A stretch of DNA of 64,000 nucleotides from NCBI GenBank assembly GCA_009837885.1, contig VXSP01000044.1, positions 1 to 64,000 of the forward strand. The letters run 5' to 3'. Shown here piece after piece: positions 16,345 through 24,668 of this stretch. A program made the translations under genes and the position numbers. Position 1 is the first letter of the stretch. Every line of letters starts with the position of its first letter. The notes under the pieces are model-generated. The model was given only the letters and a program-made list of their open reading frames with translations. It was not told where the DNA came from and did not search any database. The stretch is from Holophagales bacterium (GTDB taxonomy: Bacteria > Acidobacteriota > Thermoanaerobaculia > Multivoradales > Multivoraceae).

Positions 16345-16784
16345 CGGGGTTGGAGGAAGCGGCGGGTCGAGGGCGCGTGGAACCGAGCGCGCGATGGTGC
16401 GCGTTCTGGCTCTTCGTCGCCTGCTACGGCTCGTCGGTTGTCCTGGCTGTTCGGGGATCGACCGAGCCCCGCCTGGCTGCCTATCTGCCGCTCGCGATGC
16501 TGACCTTTGTGGCCGCCGGCGTAGCGGCCATGGCTTGGCGAGCGCGCCGCGCGTTCGCTCAGAAGCCCTCGGAACTGCTGGCCTGGCTCGATTCGATCCC
16601 CGACTGGCAAGTGCAGTGCCTGCACTTGACGGGTTTGGTCGTTCTGGTCGGTTCCTTGGTCGCTGCCTGGTCCGGGGGAACGCGGATGACGCAGCTTGAG
16701 GCGACCGGGATGCTCGCCGGCGGTGGCCTCCTGATACTGGTCATGTGGTGTGGACCACGGCCACTCCGCTTCCGCCGTCGCTAG
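16341..16784 (+). CDS. Four-helix membrane protein, paralogue 2
   Basis: A 147-residue membrane protein starting at GTG, overlapping the preceding stop as GTGA. It shows a polar N-terminus, then helices near ARWCAFWLFVACYGSSVV, YLPLAMLTFVAAGVAAMAW, CLHLTGLVVLVGSLVAAW and MLAGGGLLILVMW. The loop LDSIPDWQVQCLHLTGL sits where its neighbours have CPGWF/CPAWF, so it looks like a diverged member of the same family. No known domain is recognised. Confidence 0.65.
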   Translation: MTGLEEAAGRGRVEPSARWCAFWLFVACYGSSVVLAVRGSTEPRLAAYLPLAMLTFVAAGVAAMAWRARRAFAQKPSELLAWLDSIPDWQVQCLHLTGLVVLVGSLVAAWSGGTRMTQLEATGMLAGGGLLILVMWCGPRPLRFRRR

Positions 16785-16832
16785 TTCGAACAGGTCCGAA
16801 CGACCGCGAGAGGCGACTCCTGGGCAGGCTGG

Positions 16833-17339
16833 ATGGGAAACGGAGCAAGCAGCGCGACTCCAGAGAGCGCCGGTCGGCCGCAGATACAAGGGCCAGCCTG
16901 GATCAGGCTGTGGTGCGTCGCCGTGTGGGGCCTGCTTTGCGTCGAGTTCATTTGGGGCGGCTTCCCCGATCGTCCCGAGGGTGTCACCTGGCTGGAGGCC
17001 AGAGGTCCGCTGATCCCCGCCGGAGCCGGCGTGCTCGCGCTCTTCGTCGTGGCGGCCGTTCAGGCCAGGTGGAGCAAGAGGAGAGCCTGGGAGAGTGCAG
17101 GGGTCGGGAGGCTTGGGCTCGGTCGCTGTCCGGCGTGGTTCGAGTACGCGGTCCTCGGCCTGTTGATCGTCGGCTCTGTCCTCTACGCATACGCCGGCTT
17201 CCGGTCTCTGGGCGGGGAAGCGGGGCTCTTTGTCTTGCAGCGGCGGGCTGCGATTCTGATGCTGCTCGGTGCCAACGTGTTCGTCGAGTTGATTTGGTGG
17301 TTGTCAGATCGATATCGGGAAAAGGCTGGGCTGGCGTAG
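16833..17339 (+). CDS. Four-helix membrane protein, paralogue 3
   Basis: A 168-residue membrane protein, 48 bases after paralogue 2. Helices are near WIRLWCVAVWGLLCVEF, LIPAGAGVLALFVVAAVQA, WFEYAVLGLLIVGSVLYAY and RAAILMLLGANVFVELIWW. Basic WSKRR follows helix 2 and CPAWFEYAVLGL marks helix 3. A 217-bp piece of this gene is duplicated 9.8 kb away in inverted orientation at 7106-7322. Function unknown; proximity to hipBA may be accidental. Confidence 0.7.
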   Translation: MGNGASSATPESAGRPQIQGPAWIRLWCVAVWGLLCVEFIWGGFPDRPEGVTWLEARGPLIPAGAGVLALFVVAAVQARWSKRRAWESAGVGRLGLGRCPAWFEYAVLGLLIVGSVLYAYAGFRSLGGEAGLFVLQRRAAILMLLGANVFVELIWWLSDRYREKAGLA

Positions 17340-17343
17340 ACCC

Positions 17344-18207
17344 CTAGAACGAGTACCGGAGCGAGTTCGACAGCACCACGTCCGTCTCCTTGACGCCGAT
17401 GGGCGGCTCGCTGTCGTGGGCGACGTTCAGGTTGATCGCCAGGGCGAGGCCGCGAAGAAGCTGGATCTCGAACGAGGTCTCGGAGAGCACGCGGTAGTCC
17501 TCGACACGGTCGAACCGGGTCTGGAAGTAGAGGGTCTCGACCAGGCGGAGGCGTTCGTCCCTGCTGTTGTAGCGGACGGTCAGGTAGTTGGTGGAGCGGT
17601 GGTGTTCGCTGCGTCGCGCGTCGGCGAGTTCCGCAGGCAGATCCAGGGTCTCCCGCTCGAGCATGTAGCCGGTGCCGAGGAAGATCTCGGCGCGGGGCGA
17701 CTCCAGCACCTGGAAACGGCCCCCGCCGCCGAACAGGAGCCGCTGTTCGAGCCGGGTGAACTCGTTGAACTGGTGCTGACCGAACACCTCGTACGAGAAC
17801 CGGCCACTGTGTTCGCGGATGAACCGCAGGTGGCTCAGCGCGTTGTTGACGAAACGGCTCTCGTTCAGCCGGGTGAAGGAGTAGTTCGACGTCAGGAAGA
17901 CGACGTTGGTGGGACGTTTCGGGGCGTCCTCGCCGTCCGTCGATTCCTCCTCGGCCCGGTCGGATACCCCGTTGGGGTGCATCCAGGAGTACTGGACGCG
18001 AGCGCCGGCGCCGAGAATGTCGCGCTCCGTGTTGCCTCGCTGGAGGGAGGAGCTGAGGTCGATCGTGCTGGCCCACCCCGGCGCCTCGGCGCCGACGCGC
18101 ATGCTCTCCGTGTTGACCTGGGCCGCGGCGGGCAGCGTGAGTGAGGTCACCGTTGCCAGGGCGGCGAGCAGGCGCACGGCAAGGGCGCATCGGCCTTCCA
18201 GTCTCAT
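17344..18207 (-). CDS. DUF481-family outer-membrane beta-barrel protein
   Basis: A 287-residue protein with a signal peptide (LAALATVTSLTLPAAAQ) and alternating beta-strand pattern of a DUF481 barrel: WASTIDLSSSLQRGNTERD at the start of the mature part, then VFLTSNYSFTRLNESRFVN, SYEVFGQHQFNEF, LTVRYNSRDERLRLVETLY and a C-terminal strand ending LRYSF with terminal phenylalanine, the usual outer-membrane insertion signal. It starts 11 bases after the stop of the serine hydrolase gene, so both are probably co-transcribed. Confidence 0.8.
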   Translation of the reverse strand: MRLEGRCALAVRLLAALATVTSLTLPAAAQVNTESMRVGAEAPGWASTIDLSSSLQRGNTERDILGAGARVQYSWMHPNGVSDRAEEESTDGEDAPKRPTNVVFLTSNYSFTRLNESRFVNNALSHLRFIREHSGRFSYEVFGQHQFNEFTRLEQRLLFGGGGRFQVLESPRAEIFLGTGYMLERETLDLPAELADARRSEHHRSTNYLTVRYNSRDERLRLVETLYFQTRFDRVEDYRVLSETSFEIQLLRGLALAINLNVAHDSEPPIGVKETDVVLSNSLRYSF

Positions 18208-18218
18208 GCAGCGCGACG

Positions 18219-20729
18219 TTACTCTGGAAACGCCGACGTATCGGCGAGGCCGCAGAAGGCGCGGCTCGGATTGGTGTAGGTGCGCGAGGCGCCGGTGACC
18301 TTGTCCGCCACCGTCAGCCGGTAGTCGACGTCGGTGAGGCCGGCGGCGAAGACCCAGAAGGCGTTGTTCGTCGTCGTGCCGTCCAGGACCTTGACCGCGA
18401 GTTCGATGTTGCCGGGCGAGAAGAACGACATGTAGCCCGTGGAGTCGGTGCCCGGCAAGGGCGAGGCTGCGCCGGTTTCGCCGGCGGCGTTCGTCCACGC
18501 GGCAGTGATCTCGAACCGGCCGCCGAGCAGGCAGAGCGCACCGGGCGCGCAATCGCCCTCTGTCTCGCTCGCTCGAGCCGGGACCTCGGCGGGGCCGCTT
18601 GCCGACGAGGCGCGGGTTGCAAGCGCGGGTTCGGCAAAGGCCATCGTGTCGCCTCGGCCGCACACCTCCCCGGGAGGATTCCGGTAGACCACGACCCGAT
18701 CCTGCAAGGTGTCGGTCACGGTCAGCCAGTACTCGACATCGGACAGGGCGCCGTAGAACACCCAGCGGTGGTCGTTGATGCCGCGGCCGTCGAGGATCTT
18801 CACGACGAGTTCCACGTTGTCGGGCGAGAAGAAGGTGGCGATGCCGCTCTCGTCGCTCAGGCGGCTCAGGGAGCCGGTGCCGCGCTTGCCGTTGTGCTGG
18901 GACTCCCACTCGACTTCGACCCGGAAGCGGCCTCCGGCGAGACAGAGCGCGCCGTCGTTCTCAGCGCAGCCCGCGGCTGCGGTCATGTCCTGGATGACGC
19001 CCACGGCGCGGGCCTCCGGCAGGTCGGCGCCGCCGCCGACTTCGCTCAACATGAAGTCGAACAGTTCGCTTCGCTCGGTCTCGCCGTCCACCATGAGGGG
19101 CACCGTGACATCGCGCGGGCCCGATTCGCCGTGCCGCCAGGTCAGCCGGCCGGAGACCGCGCCGAAATCCGCTTCTTCGGCCGAACGGGGCGCCGTGCGG
19201 TAGTCGACCGCGACATCGCCCTGCGTCCCGCCTCGCCGCTCAACCGTCACCGTGGCCAGGCCGCCCTCCTGGCCGACGAAGGCGGGAGCGGAGAACTCGA
19301 TCGAACCGGCGGGGTTCGTGGGCTCGCCGCCCGGATCGATCCAGATTCTCATGCGCCGGGGAGCGTCGATGCCGCCGCTCATCGCCTCGAACTCGAAGCG
19401 GAGGTCGCGCGGCTCGATACTGGTGGCGTTCGGGAGCAGCGGTACCCGAACGGTGCGAGGCGACGCGTCGCCGTGCTCCCAGCGAAGTTCGCCTTCGGTA
19501 CGGCGGAAGTCGCGGCCGGCGCGGGCGCTGCCGTTGCGGGCGCGGTAGGCGAGAGTCGCCGATCCGTCGCTGCCGTTCTCCCGCCTGATCTCGATCGTGA
19601 TCGCTGCGGGCCCGCTGCCCCCGGTCGAGGACGAGGTCACAGCGGTCCACCGGCCGCGCCGTTCCGGCCTGATCGCTGCCCGGGCGAGGTCCTGCAGTTC
19701 CTCGAAGTAGCTGCGGAACGTCTCCTGGGGCCGGGGCGAGCGCTCCGAAAGTGTGATCATCGTCATCACGAGGTCGGCTTCCGGATCGACGCCGATGTAC
19801 TGGCCGTTGTAACCGTGGGCGAGGTAGCGCCCCCGTGGCCTGATCCACCACTGGTAGCCGTAGCTCGGCGCGCCGGCGATGCCGCCGGTCTGGTTGCCTG
19901 TGGACTCCGCGATCCACTCGCGGGAGACGAGGCGCCGGCCCTCCCAGAGGCCTTCCTGCAGGGCGAGTTGGCCGATCTTGGCCATGTCGCGGGGCCGGAT
20001 GCGGAGGCCGGTGCCGCCCCAGTGCCGGCCGCTCAGGTCCTGGTCCCAGGTCGCGCTATGGATGCCGAGCGGCCGGAACAGGTGCCTCCGGATGAAGGCG
20101 AGGTGGGTCTGCCCGGACGCGCGGTTGTTCGCTTCCGCGATCACGTGGGAGAGGCCGCTCGAGTAGAAGAACTCGGCGCCGGGCTGTGCCACCACGTCTC
20201 GGGTCAGCACGTAGTCGACGCTGTCGGGGTTGTTCCAGAACGCCTGGTCGGTGTCGTTCCATGCCAGGCCGGCGGTCATCGTCAGGGCGTGACGCAGCGT
20301 CAGGCGGTTCTTCGGCGCCTCCGAGAGGCGGTGAGCGTAGTGCGGAATCAGGTCCGCCAGCCTGGCGTCGACGGAGGGGATGAGACCGCGGTCGAGCGCG
20401 ATTCCGGTCGCCAGCGAGGTGACGCTCTTGCTGACGGAGTGGACGTTCTTGAGCGTCGTGTTCGTGAAACCGCCGAAGCAGGTTTCGGCGACGAGGGTCC
20501 CGTGGCGGACGATGACGATGCCGCGCACGGTCTGGAACTCGGGGCGGGAGCCGACGCGGTCGAGGATGTCCTGAACGGCTCCCCGGTCCAGACCCTGGTG
20601 CGCCGGGACGGAGCGGGCCCAGCCGTCGCCGATGTCCGGCGGCGGCTGGGCGGCGCCCGGAGCGGCTGCAGCCGTCAGCAGGGCGGCGAAGGCCGCCGCG
20701 GCTCTTCCACCTGGATCGAACTTCAACAT
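18219..20729 (-). CDS. Secreted class C beta-lactamase-like serine hydrolase with Calx-beta and two WFF/VKVLDG modules
   Basis: An 836-residue secreted protein. The N-terminal domain (about 30-380) is a penicillin-binding/class C beta-lactamase-type hydrolase: nucleophile in SVSKSVTS (SxxK), YSSG as the YxN-type motif, and HGYNGQ as the HxG/KTG-like element. About 400-620 holds two beta-sandwich regions of Calx-beta type (AGRDFRRTEGELRWEHGD, DFGAVSGRLTWRHGESG). The last about 230 residues are two copies of the C-terminal module also found in the exoproteins at 7.3-11.9 and 50.8-52.6 kb. I chose ATG 20729 because a signal peptide follows directly (AAAAFAALLTAAAAPGAAQ). Substrate unknown: esterase or peptidase. 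Confidence 0.85.
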   Translation of the reverse strand: MLKFDPGGRAAAAFAALLTAAAAPGAAQPPPDIGDGWARSVPAHQGLDRGAVQDILDRVGSRPEFQTVRGIVIVRHGTLVAETCFGGFTNTTLKNVHSVSKSVTSLATGIALDRGLIPSVDARLADLIPHYAHRLSEAPKNRLTLRHALTMTAGLAWNDTDQAFWNNPDSVDYVLTRDVVAQPGAEFFYSSGLSHVIAEANNRASGQTHLAFIRRHLFRPLGIHSATWDQDLSGRHWGGTGLRIRPRDMAKIGQLALQEGLWEGRRLVSREWIAESTGNQTGGIAGAPSYGYQWWIRPRGRYLAHGYNGQYIGVDPEADLVMTMITLSERSPRPQETFRSYFEELQDLARAAIRPERRGRWTAVTSSSTGGSGPAAITIEIRRENGSDGSATLAYRARNGSARAGRDFRRTEGELRWEHGDASPRTVRVPLLPNATSIEPRDLRFEFEAMSGGIDAPRRMRIWIDPGGEPTNPAGSIEFSAPAFVGQEGGLATVTVERRGGTQGDVAVDYRTAPRSAEEADFGAVSGRLTWRHGESGPRDVTVPLMVDGETERSELFDFMLSEVGGGADLPEARAVGVIQDMTAAAGCAENDGALCLAGGRFRVEVEWESQHNGKRGTGSLSRLSDESGIATFFSPDNVELVVKILDGRGINDHRWVFYGALSDVEYWLTVTDTLQDRVVVYRNPPGEVCGRGDTMAFAEPALATRASSASGPAEVPARASETEGDCAPGALCLLGGRFEITAAWTNAAGETGAASPLPGTDSTGYMSFFSPGNIELAVKVLDGTTTNNAFWVFAAGLTDVDYRLTVADKVTGASRTYTNPSRAFCGLADTSAFPE

Positions 20730-20833
20730 CGGGTCCCGAATCGGCGCTATTCTTGTTCGGTACTGAGCGCAGTCAGAGTGGAACACAGAGTCTCGCATCG
20801 CCCGGGGCAGACAGCCCGACTGGAAGGAGTCCC

Positions 20834-22471
20834 ATGATGAACCGACGAGTGTCCCTGGTCGCAGCCTTCATCGTAGTCCCGATCGTCTTGCTGGCGGTAG
20901 CGGGTTGCGCCGTCAGCGGCGGTTCGGAGGCGGAAGCCGCCACCGACGTGTCCGACTTCGACGCCTCGGTCGACGTCGGTTCGATCGACTTCCCGACCTC
21001 GGCGGGCGAGGAGGCGCAGAAGCACTTCATTCGCGGCGTCGCGATTCTCCACAGTTTCGGCTACGAGCAGGCGCGGGAGCAGTTTCGAGCCGCGCAGGAG
21101 ATCGAGCCCGACTTCGCTCTGGCCTACTGGGGCGAGACCCTGACGTACAACCACCCGCTGCTGCCGGAGCGGGATCTGGAATCGCCGCGCGAGGCCCTGA
21201 AGCGACTGGGCGCTACGCGCGAGGAACGGGCGGCCAAGGCTGGTGACGAGCGCGAGCGCGGCTTCCTGAGCGCGGTCGAGGACCTGTTCGACGACGGGGA
21301 GCTCGCCGAGCGCCGGATCGCCTACATGGAAGCGATGGAGCGGCTCTACGACCAGTATCCGGACGACGACGAGGTGGCCGCGTTCTACGCCCTGTCCCTG
21401 TTGCAGGCGGTGGGCCCCCTCGGCGACGACACCTTCCGGCTGAACGTCCTGGCCGGGTCGATCGCCCTCGGCGTCTTCGAGCGCAACCCGGTTCACCCCG
21501 GTGCGGCCCACTACATCATCCATGCCTTCGACGATCCGGTGCACGCGCCGCTGGCGCTGCCGGCGGCGTATCGGTTCGCCGACATCGCGGCCGCCGTCTC
21601 CCACGCCCGGCACATGCCGTCCCACATCTTCATCCAGCGCGGCATGTGGGACCGGGTGTCGAAGTCGAACGACTCGGCGTACGAGGCGGCGGTGGCGCTC
21701 TGGGATCCGGGCGAGCGGGTCGGCGATATGGTCCACTCCCTCGACTGGGGGCAGTACGGCGACCTGCAGCGCGGCGACTACGCCAAGGCCCGCGAGTGGA
21801 TCGCGGAGCTCGACGACCTGGTGGAGCGCACCGGCGACGAGGGCCGTGGCAAGAGCACGGTACCCCTGGTGCGCGCCCGCTACATCGTGGAGACGGAGGA
21901 GTGGGAGACGCGCGACATCACGGACGACACGTCCAGCTCGGAGTTGCTCGCGACCGGGATCTCGGCGGTCCACACCGGCGATCTCGACCTGGCCCGTGAA
22001 GCCGCCGCGCGGCTCAAGAAGGCGGGCGAGCGGCAGAGCGGCGACAGCTCGACGTTCCAGCGCGGGCCCAAGCCCGCCCAGGTCATGCACCACGAGGTCG
22101 CCGCCCTGATCCGGCTCGCCGAGGGCGATGCCGACGGCGCCGTCGAACTGTTCGACAAGGGGCTGGCGATCGCTTCGACGATGGGACCGCCGCGCGGCGC
22201 GGCGTCGCCGATCAAGCCGATCAGGGAGCTCTACGGAGAGGTGCTGCTGAAACTCGAGCGCCCGGAGGACGCGATCGCGCAGTTCGAAGACCAGTTGCTC
22301 TACACCCCGAACCGGCCACGTACTCTGCTGGGACTGGCCCGGGCCCACGCCGCTTCGGGCGACGCGACTGGAGCCGCGGATGCCTACGGCAAGCTGCTCG
22401 AGGCGTGGCACGGTGCGGACGAACCGGCGGAACTGGCCGAGGCCCGGGAGTACCTGGCGGCATCGGCCTGA
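20834..22471 (+). CDS. TPR-repeat lipoprotein
   Basis: A 545-residue protein with a lipoprotein signal (VVPIVLLAVAGC, lipobox LAVAGC, residue 24 region) and tetratricopeptide repeats: QKHFIRGVAILHSFGYEQA with AREQFRAAQEIEPDFALA near the N-terminus and VLLKLERPEDAIAQFEDQL plus LGLARAHAASGDATGAADA at the C-terminus. The middle contains HPGAAHYIIHAFDDPVHA and HARHMPSHIFIQRGMWD, conserved in a widespread family of unknown function. AAGGAG at 20824-20829 sets the start. It heads a packed gene series: mini-ORF, thioesterase, esterase, acyl-CoA dehydrogenase. Confidence 0.85.
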   Translation: MMNRRVSLVAAFIVVPIVLLAVAGCAVSGGSEAEAATDVSDFDASVDVGSIDFPTSAGEEAQKHFIRGVAILHSFGYEQAREQFRAAQEIEPDFALAYWGETLTYNHPLLPERDLESPREALKRLGATREERAAKAGDERERGFLSAVEDLFDDGELAERRIAYMEAMERLYDQYPDDDEVAAFYALSLLQAVGPLGDDTFRLNVLAGSIALGVFERNPVHPGAAHYIIHAFDDPVHAPLALPAAYRFADIAAAVSHARHMPSHIFIQRGMWDRVSKSNDSAYEAAVALWDPGERVGDMVHSLDWGQYGDLQRGDYAKAREWIAELDDLVERTGDEGRGKSTVPLVRARYIVETEEWETRDITDDTSSSELLATGISAVHTGDLDLAREAAARLKKAGERQSGDSSTFQRGPKPAQVMHHEVAALIRLAEGDADGAVELFDKGLAIASTMGPPRGAASPIKPIRELYGEVLLKLERPEDAIAQFEDQLLYTPNRPRTLLGLARAHAASGDATGAADAYGKLLEAWHGADEPAELAEAREYLAASA

Positions 22472-22481
22472 GGCCGTCCGC

Positions 22482-22568
22482 GTGACGTTCGAGACCGAGC
22501 TCGAAGCCCGTCACAGTGCAGGGTTGTTGGCGGCAGCCGCCGCTTCGTGTCAGGGACCGCCTTCGTGA
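22482..22568 (+). CDS. 28-codon mini-ORF repeating the start of the next gene
   Basis: It opens GTG ACG TTC GAG, encoding VTFETELEARHS, nearly the N-terminus of the thioesterase (VTFETEFETRHS), then diverges and stops at TGA 22566-22568. That stop overlaps the thioesterase GTG at 22565 as GTGA. A weak GAGG lies eight bases upstream. It may act as a coupling leader; whether it is translated is unknown. Confidence 0.35.
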   Translation: MTFETELEARHSAGLLAAAAASCQGPPS

Positions 22569-22600
22569 CATTCGAAACCGAGTTCGAAACCCGTCACAGC
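22482..22600 (+). repeat. Imperfect direct repeat of the thioesterase start region
   Basis: 22482-22517 and 22565-22600 match at 31 of 36 bases, with an 83-base period. Three of the five differences are synonymous in the reading frame of the gene. Confidence 0.85.
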
Positions 22601-22966
22601 GACTGCTTCGCGGCTACGGGCTTCGTCCACGCCGGTGTGCTCCTCGCGTTGACCGAGATGGCGTACGCCCGGTTCGAGTCCCACTGCGGTATCGACGCCC
22701 GGTCCAAACCGGAGCACGTCTACGCGGTGCAGCGTTCGACCGCGGCGACGTACTTCTCGCCGCTGCGGTGGCAGGAAGGGGCCCGCATTCAGGTCCGCAC
22801 TACCGGGGCTACCGAGCGCGACTTCGACCAGGCATTCGAGGTCTACTCCGCCTCGGACGGCCGCGAGATCGCCCGTTTCACTCACCGTTGGGTGTTGCTG
22901 GATACGCGGGCCGGACGGCCCGTGCCGCTGACCGAGGAGATGAAGCGCCTGTTGCTCGAGGGCTGA
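22565..22966 (+). CDS. Hotdog-fold acyl-CoA thioesterase (4HBT-like)
   Basis: A 133-residue protein of the 4-hydroxybenzoyl-CoA thioesterase type, expected to hydrolyse acyl-CoA. The central hotdog helix is seen as GFVHAGVLLALTEMAYARF and the strands as QRSTAATYFSPLRWQEGAR and EVYSASDGREIARFTHRWV. I favour GTG 22565 because AGGGA (22552-22556) sits eight bases upstream and an upstream mini-ORF terminates on it; GTG 22547 is possible. Position before an esterase and an acyl-CoA dehydrogenase suggests acyl-chain catabolism. Confidence 0.75.
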   Translation: MTFETEFETRHSDCFAATGFVHAGVLLALTEMAYARFESHCGIDARSKPEHVYAVQRSTAATYFSPLRWQEGARIQVRTTGATERDFDQAFEVYSASDGREIARFTHRWVLLDTRAGRPVPLTEEMKRLLLEG

Positions 22967-22991
22967 GCGACCTGGCGCGGAGGGAGTTCCC

Positions 22992-24650
22992 ATGATCCGA
23001 AGACTGCAAGCCCCGCTGTGGTTTCTGGCCGCCCTGCCCGTGGTCGCCGCGGCAGCTGCCTGCGGCGGTGGCGGAGAGCCCGAGGCCGGCGGCTTGGGCC
23101 TCGTCGTCGAGACCTCCTACGGCACGGTCGAGGGCGCGCCGGTCGACGACGGCCGCGGCCCGGCCGGCGACGTGCTCGCCTTCCGCGGCATCCCCTACGC
23201 CGCGCCGCCGGTGGGCGACCTGCGCTGGCGGCCGCCGCAGCCGCCGGCATTCTGGGACGGTGTGCGGCCCGCCCTGGAGTCGGGTGCGCCGTGCTGGCAG
23301 GCGATCAGCCCCGACACGTCCATCTGGAGCCGCGGCGAACTCGACCGCAGCGAGGACTGCCTCTATCTGGATCTCTGGACCGCGGCGGCTGACGAAGCAG
23401 GTCCGCGGCCCGTCATGGTCTGGTTCCATGGCGGCAGCCACGAGGTCGGTCATGGGTCTTCGCTCATTTTCGACGGCGCGGCGCTCGCCCGGAAGGGCGT
23501 CGTGCTGGTGTCGATCAACTACCGGCTTGGCGCCTTCGGCTTCCTGGCCCACGGGGCGCTGACCGCCGAGTCTGAGCACGAGTCTTCCGGCAACTACGGC
23601 TTGCTCGACAAGATCGCGGCGCTGGAGTGGGTGCGGGACAACGCGCAGGCGTTCGGCGGCGATCCGGAGCGAGTGACGATCTTCGGCCAGTCGGCGGGCT
23701 CGATGAGCGTCTGCAGCCTGGTCGCGTCGCCGCTGGCGGCCGGTCTGTTCCATCGGGCGATCGGTCAGTCCGCCGGTTGCTTCACTCCGCTCGAGGGCCT
23801 CGAGCAGGCGGAGCGGCGAGGCGTGCTGCTCGCCGGGGAACTGGGCGTCGCGGCGGATGCCGCCGGCTCTGACATCGCCGCCGCGATGCGGGCCGCTTCC
23901 GCCGAGGACGTGCTGGTCGGGTCCGGCAGTTCCGGGTGGTCTGCCGGAGCGAAGACGGTGGTCGACGGCTGGTATCTGCCGGACCAACCGTCGGCGATCT
24001 ACGCCCGCGGCGAGCACAACCGGGTGCCGATGATGGTCGGTTTCATGGGCGACGAGTCGCGCGCGCTGTTCGCGCCCGGTCCGCCGCTCGAGCGCCCGGA
24101 GCTCGAACGACAGTTGCAGGAGCAGTATGGCGAGGCGGCCGCCGGGCTCCTGGCTGCCTACGCCGTCGAGGCGGAGACGGCGCCCGGGGCGGTGCCGGGG
24201 CTGATCTTCTCCGACACGATCTTCGGCTGGGGCAGCCGGACCTGGGTCCGCCACGCCGCGGCCGCCGACGGCGACGCCTACCTCTACTACATCCCGCACG
24301 CGCCGCCGGTTTTCCGGCTGTACCTGCCGGACCGGCCGGACCTTGGCGGCGAAGGCGGTCCGCGCCGGATGGGCGCCTACCATTCCGGCGATCTGGCCTA
24401 CGTCTTCGGCAACACCGACCTGGTGGGCATCAACTGGGAGGACTGGGACCACGAGATCGCCGACCTGCTGTCGAGCTACTGGACGAACTTCGCGAAGACC
24501 GGCGACCCGAACGGCGAGGGGCTTCCCGAGTGGCCGCGGTACCAGCCGGACAGCGACCAGGCGCTGGTCGTCGGCGACGCGGTCGGCACCGAGTCGGGTG
24601 TGCTGAGAGACAAGCTCGACGCCCTGGACCACGCACTTGGCGGTGGCTAG
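22992..24650 (+). CDS. Carboxylesterase type B lipoprotein
   Basis: A 552-residue alpha/beta hydrolase of the cholinesterase/carboxylesterase B family. The N-terminus is a lipoprotein signal (VVAAAAACGGG). Diagnostic blocks are FRGIPYAAPPVGDLRW near 60, EDCLYLDLWT near 115, oxyanion-hole WFHGGSHEVGHGS near 140, nucleophile GQSAGSMSVC near 233 and the catalytic histidine in AYHSGDLAYVFGN near 460. Length fits the family. It would hydrolyse carboxylic esters at the outer face of a membrane. An 18-base gap separates it from the acyl-CoA dehydrogenase. Confidence 0.92.
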   Translation: MIRRLQAPLWFLAALPVVAAAAACGGGGEPEAGGLGLVVETSYGTVEGAPVDDGRGPAGDVLAFRGIPYAAPPVGDLRWRPPQPPAFWDGVRPALESGAPCWQAISPDTSIWSRGELDRSEDCLYLDLWTAAADEAGPRPVMVWFHGGSHEVGHGSSLIFDGAALARKGVVLVSINYRLGAFGFLAHGALTAESEHESSGNYGLLDKIAALEWVRDNAQAFGGDPERVTIFGQSAGSMSVCSLVASPLAAGLFHRAIGQSAGCFTPLEGLEQAERRGVLLAGELGVAADAAGSDIAAAMRAASAEDVLVGSGSSGWSAGAKTVVDGWYLPDQPSAIYARGEHNRVPMMVGFMGDESRALFAPGPPLERPELERQLQEQYGEAAAGLLAAYAVEAETAPGAVPGLIFSDTIFGWGSRTWVRHAAAADGDAYLYYIPHAPPVFRLYLPDRPDLGGEGGPRRMGAYHSGDLAYVFGNTDLVGINWEDWDHEIADLLSSYWTNFAKTGDPNGEGLPEWPRYQPDSDQALVVGDAVGTESGVLRDKLDALDHALGGG

Positions 24651-24668
24651 CACCGCCGGCTTCGCGCC

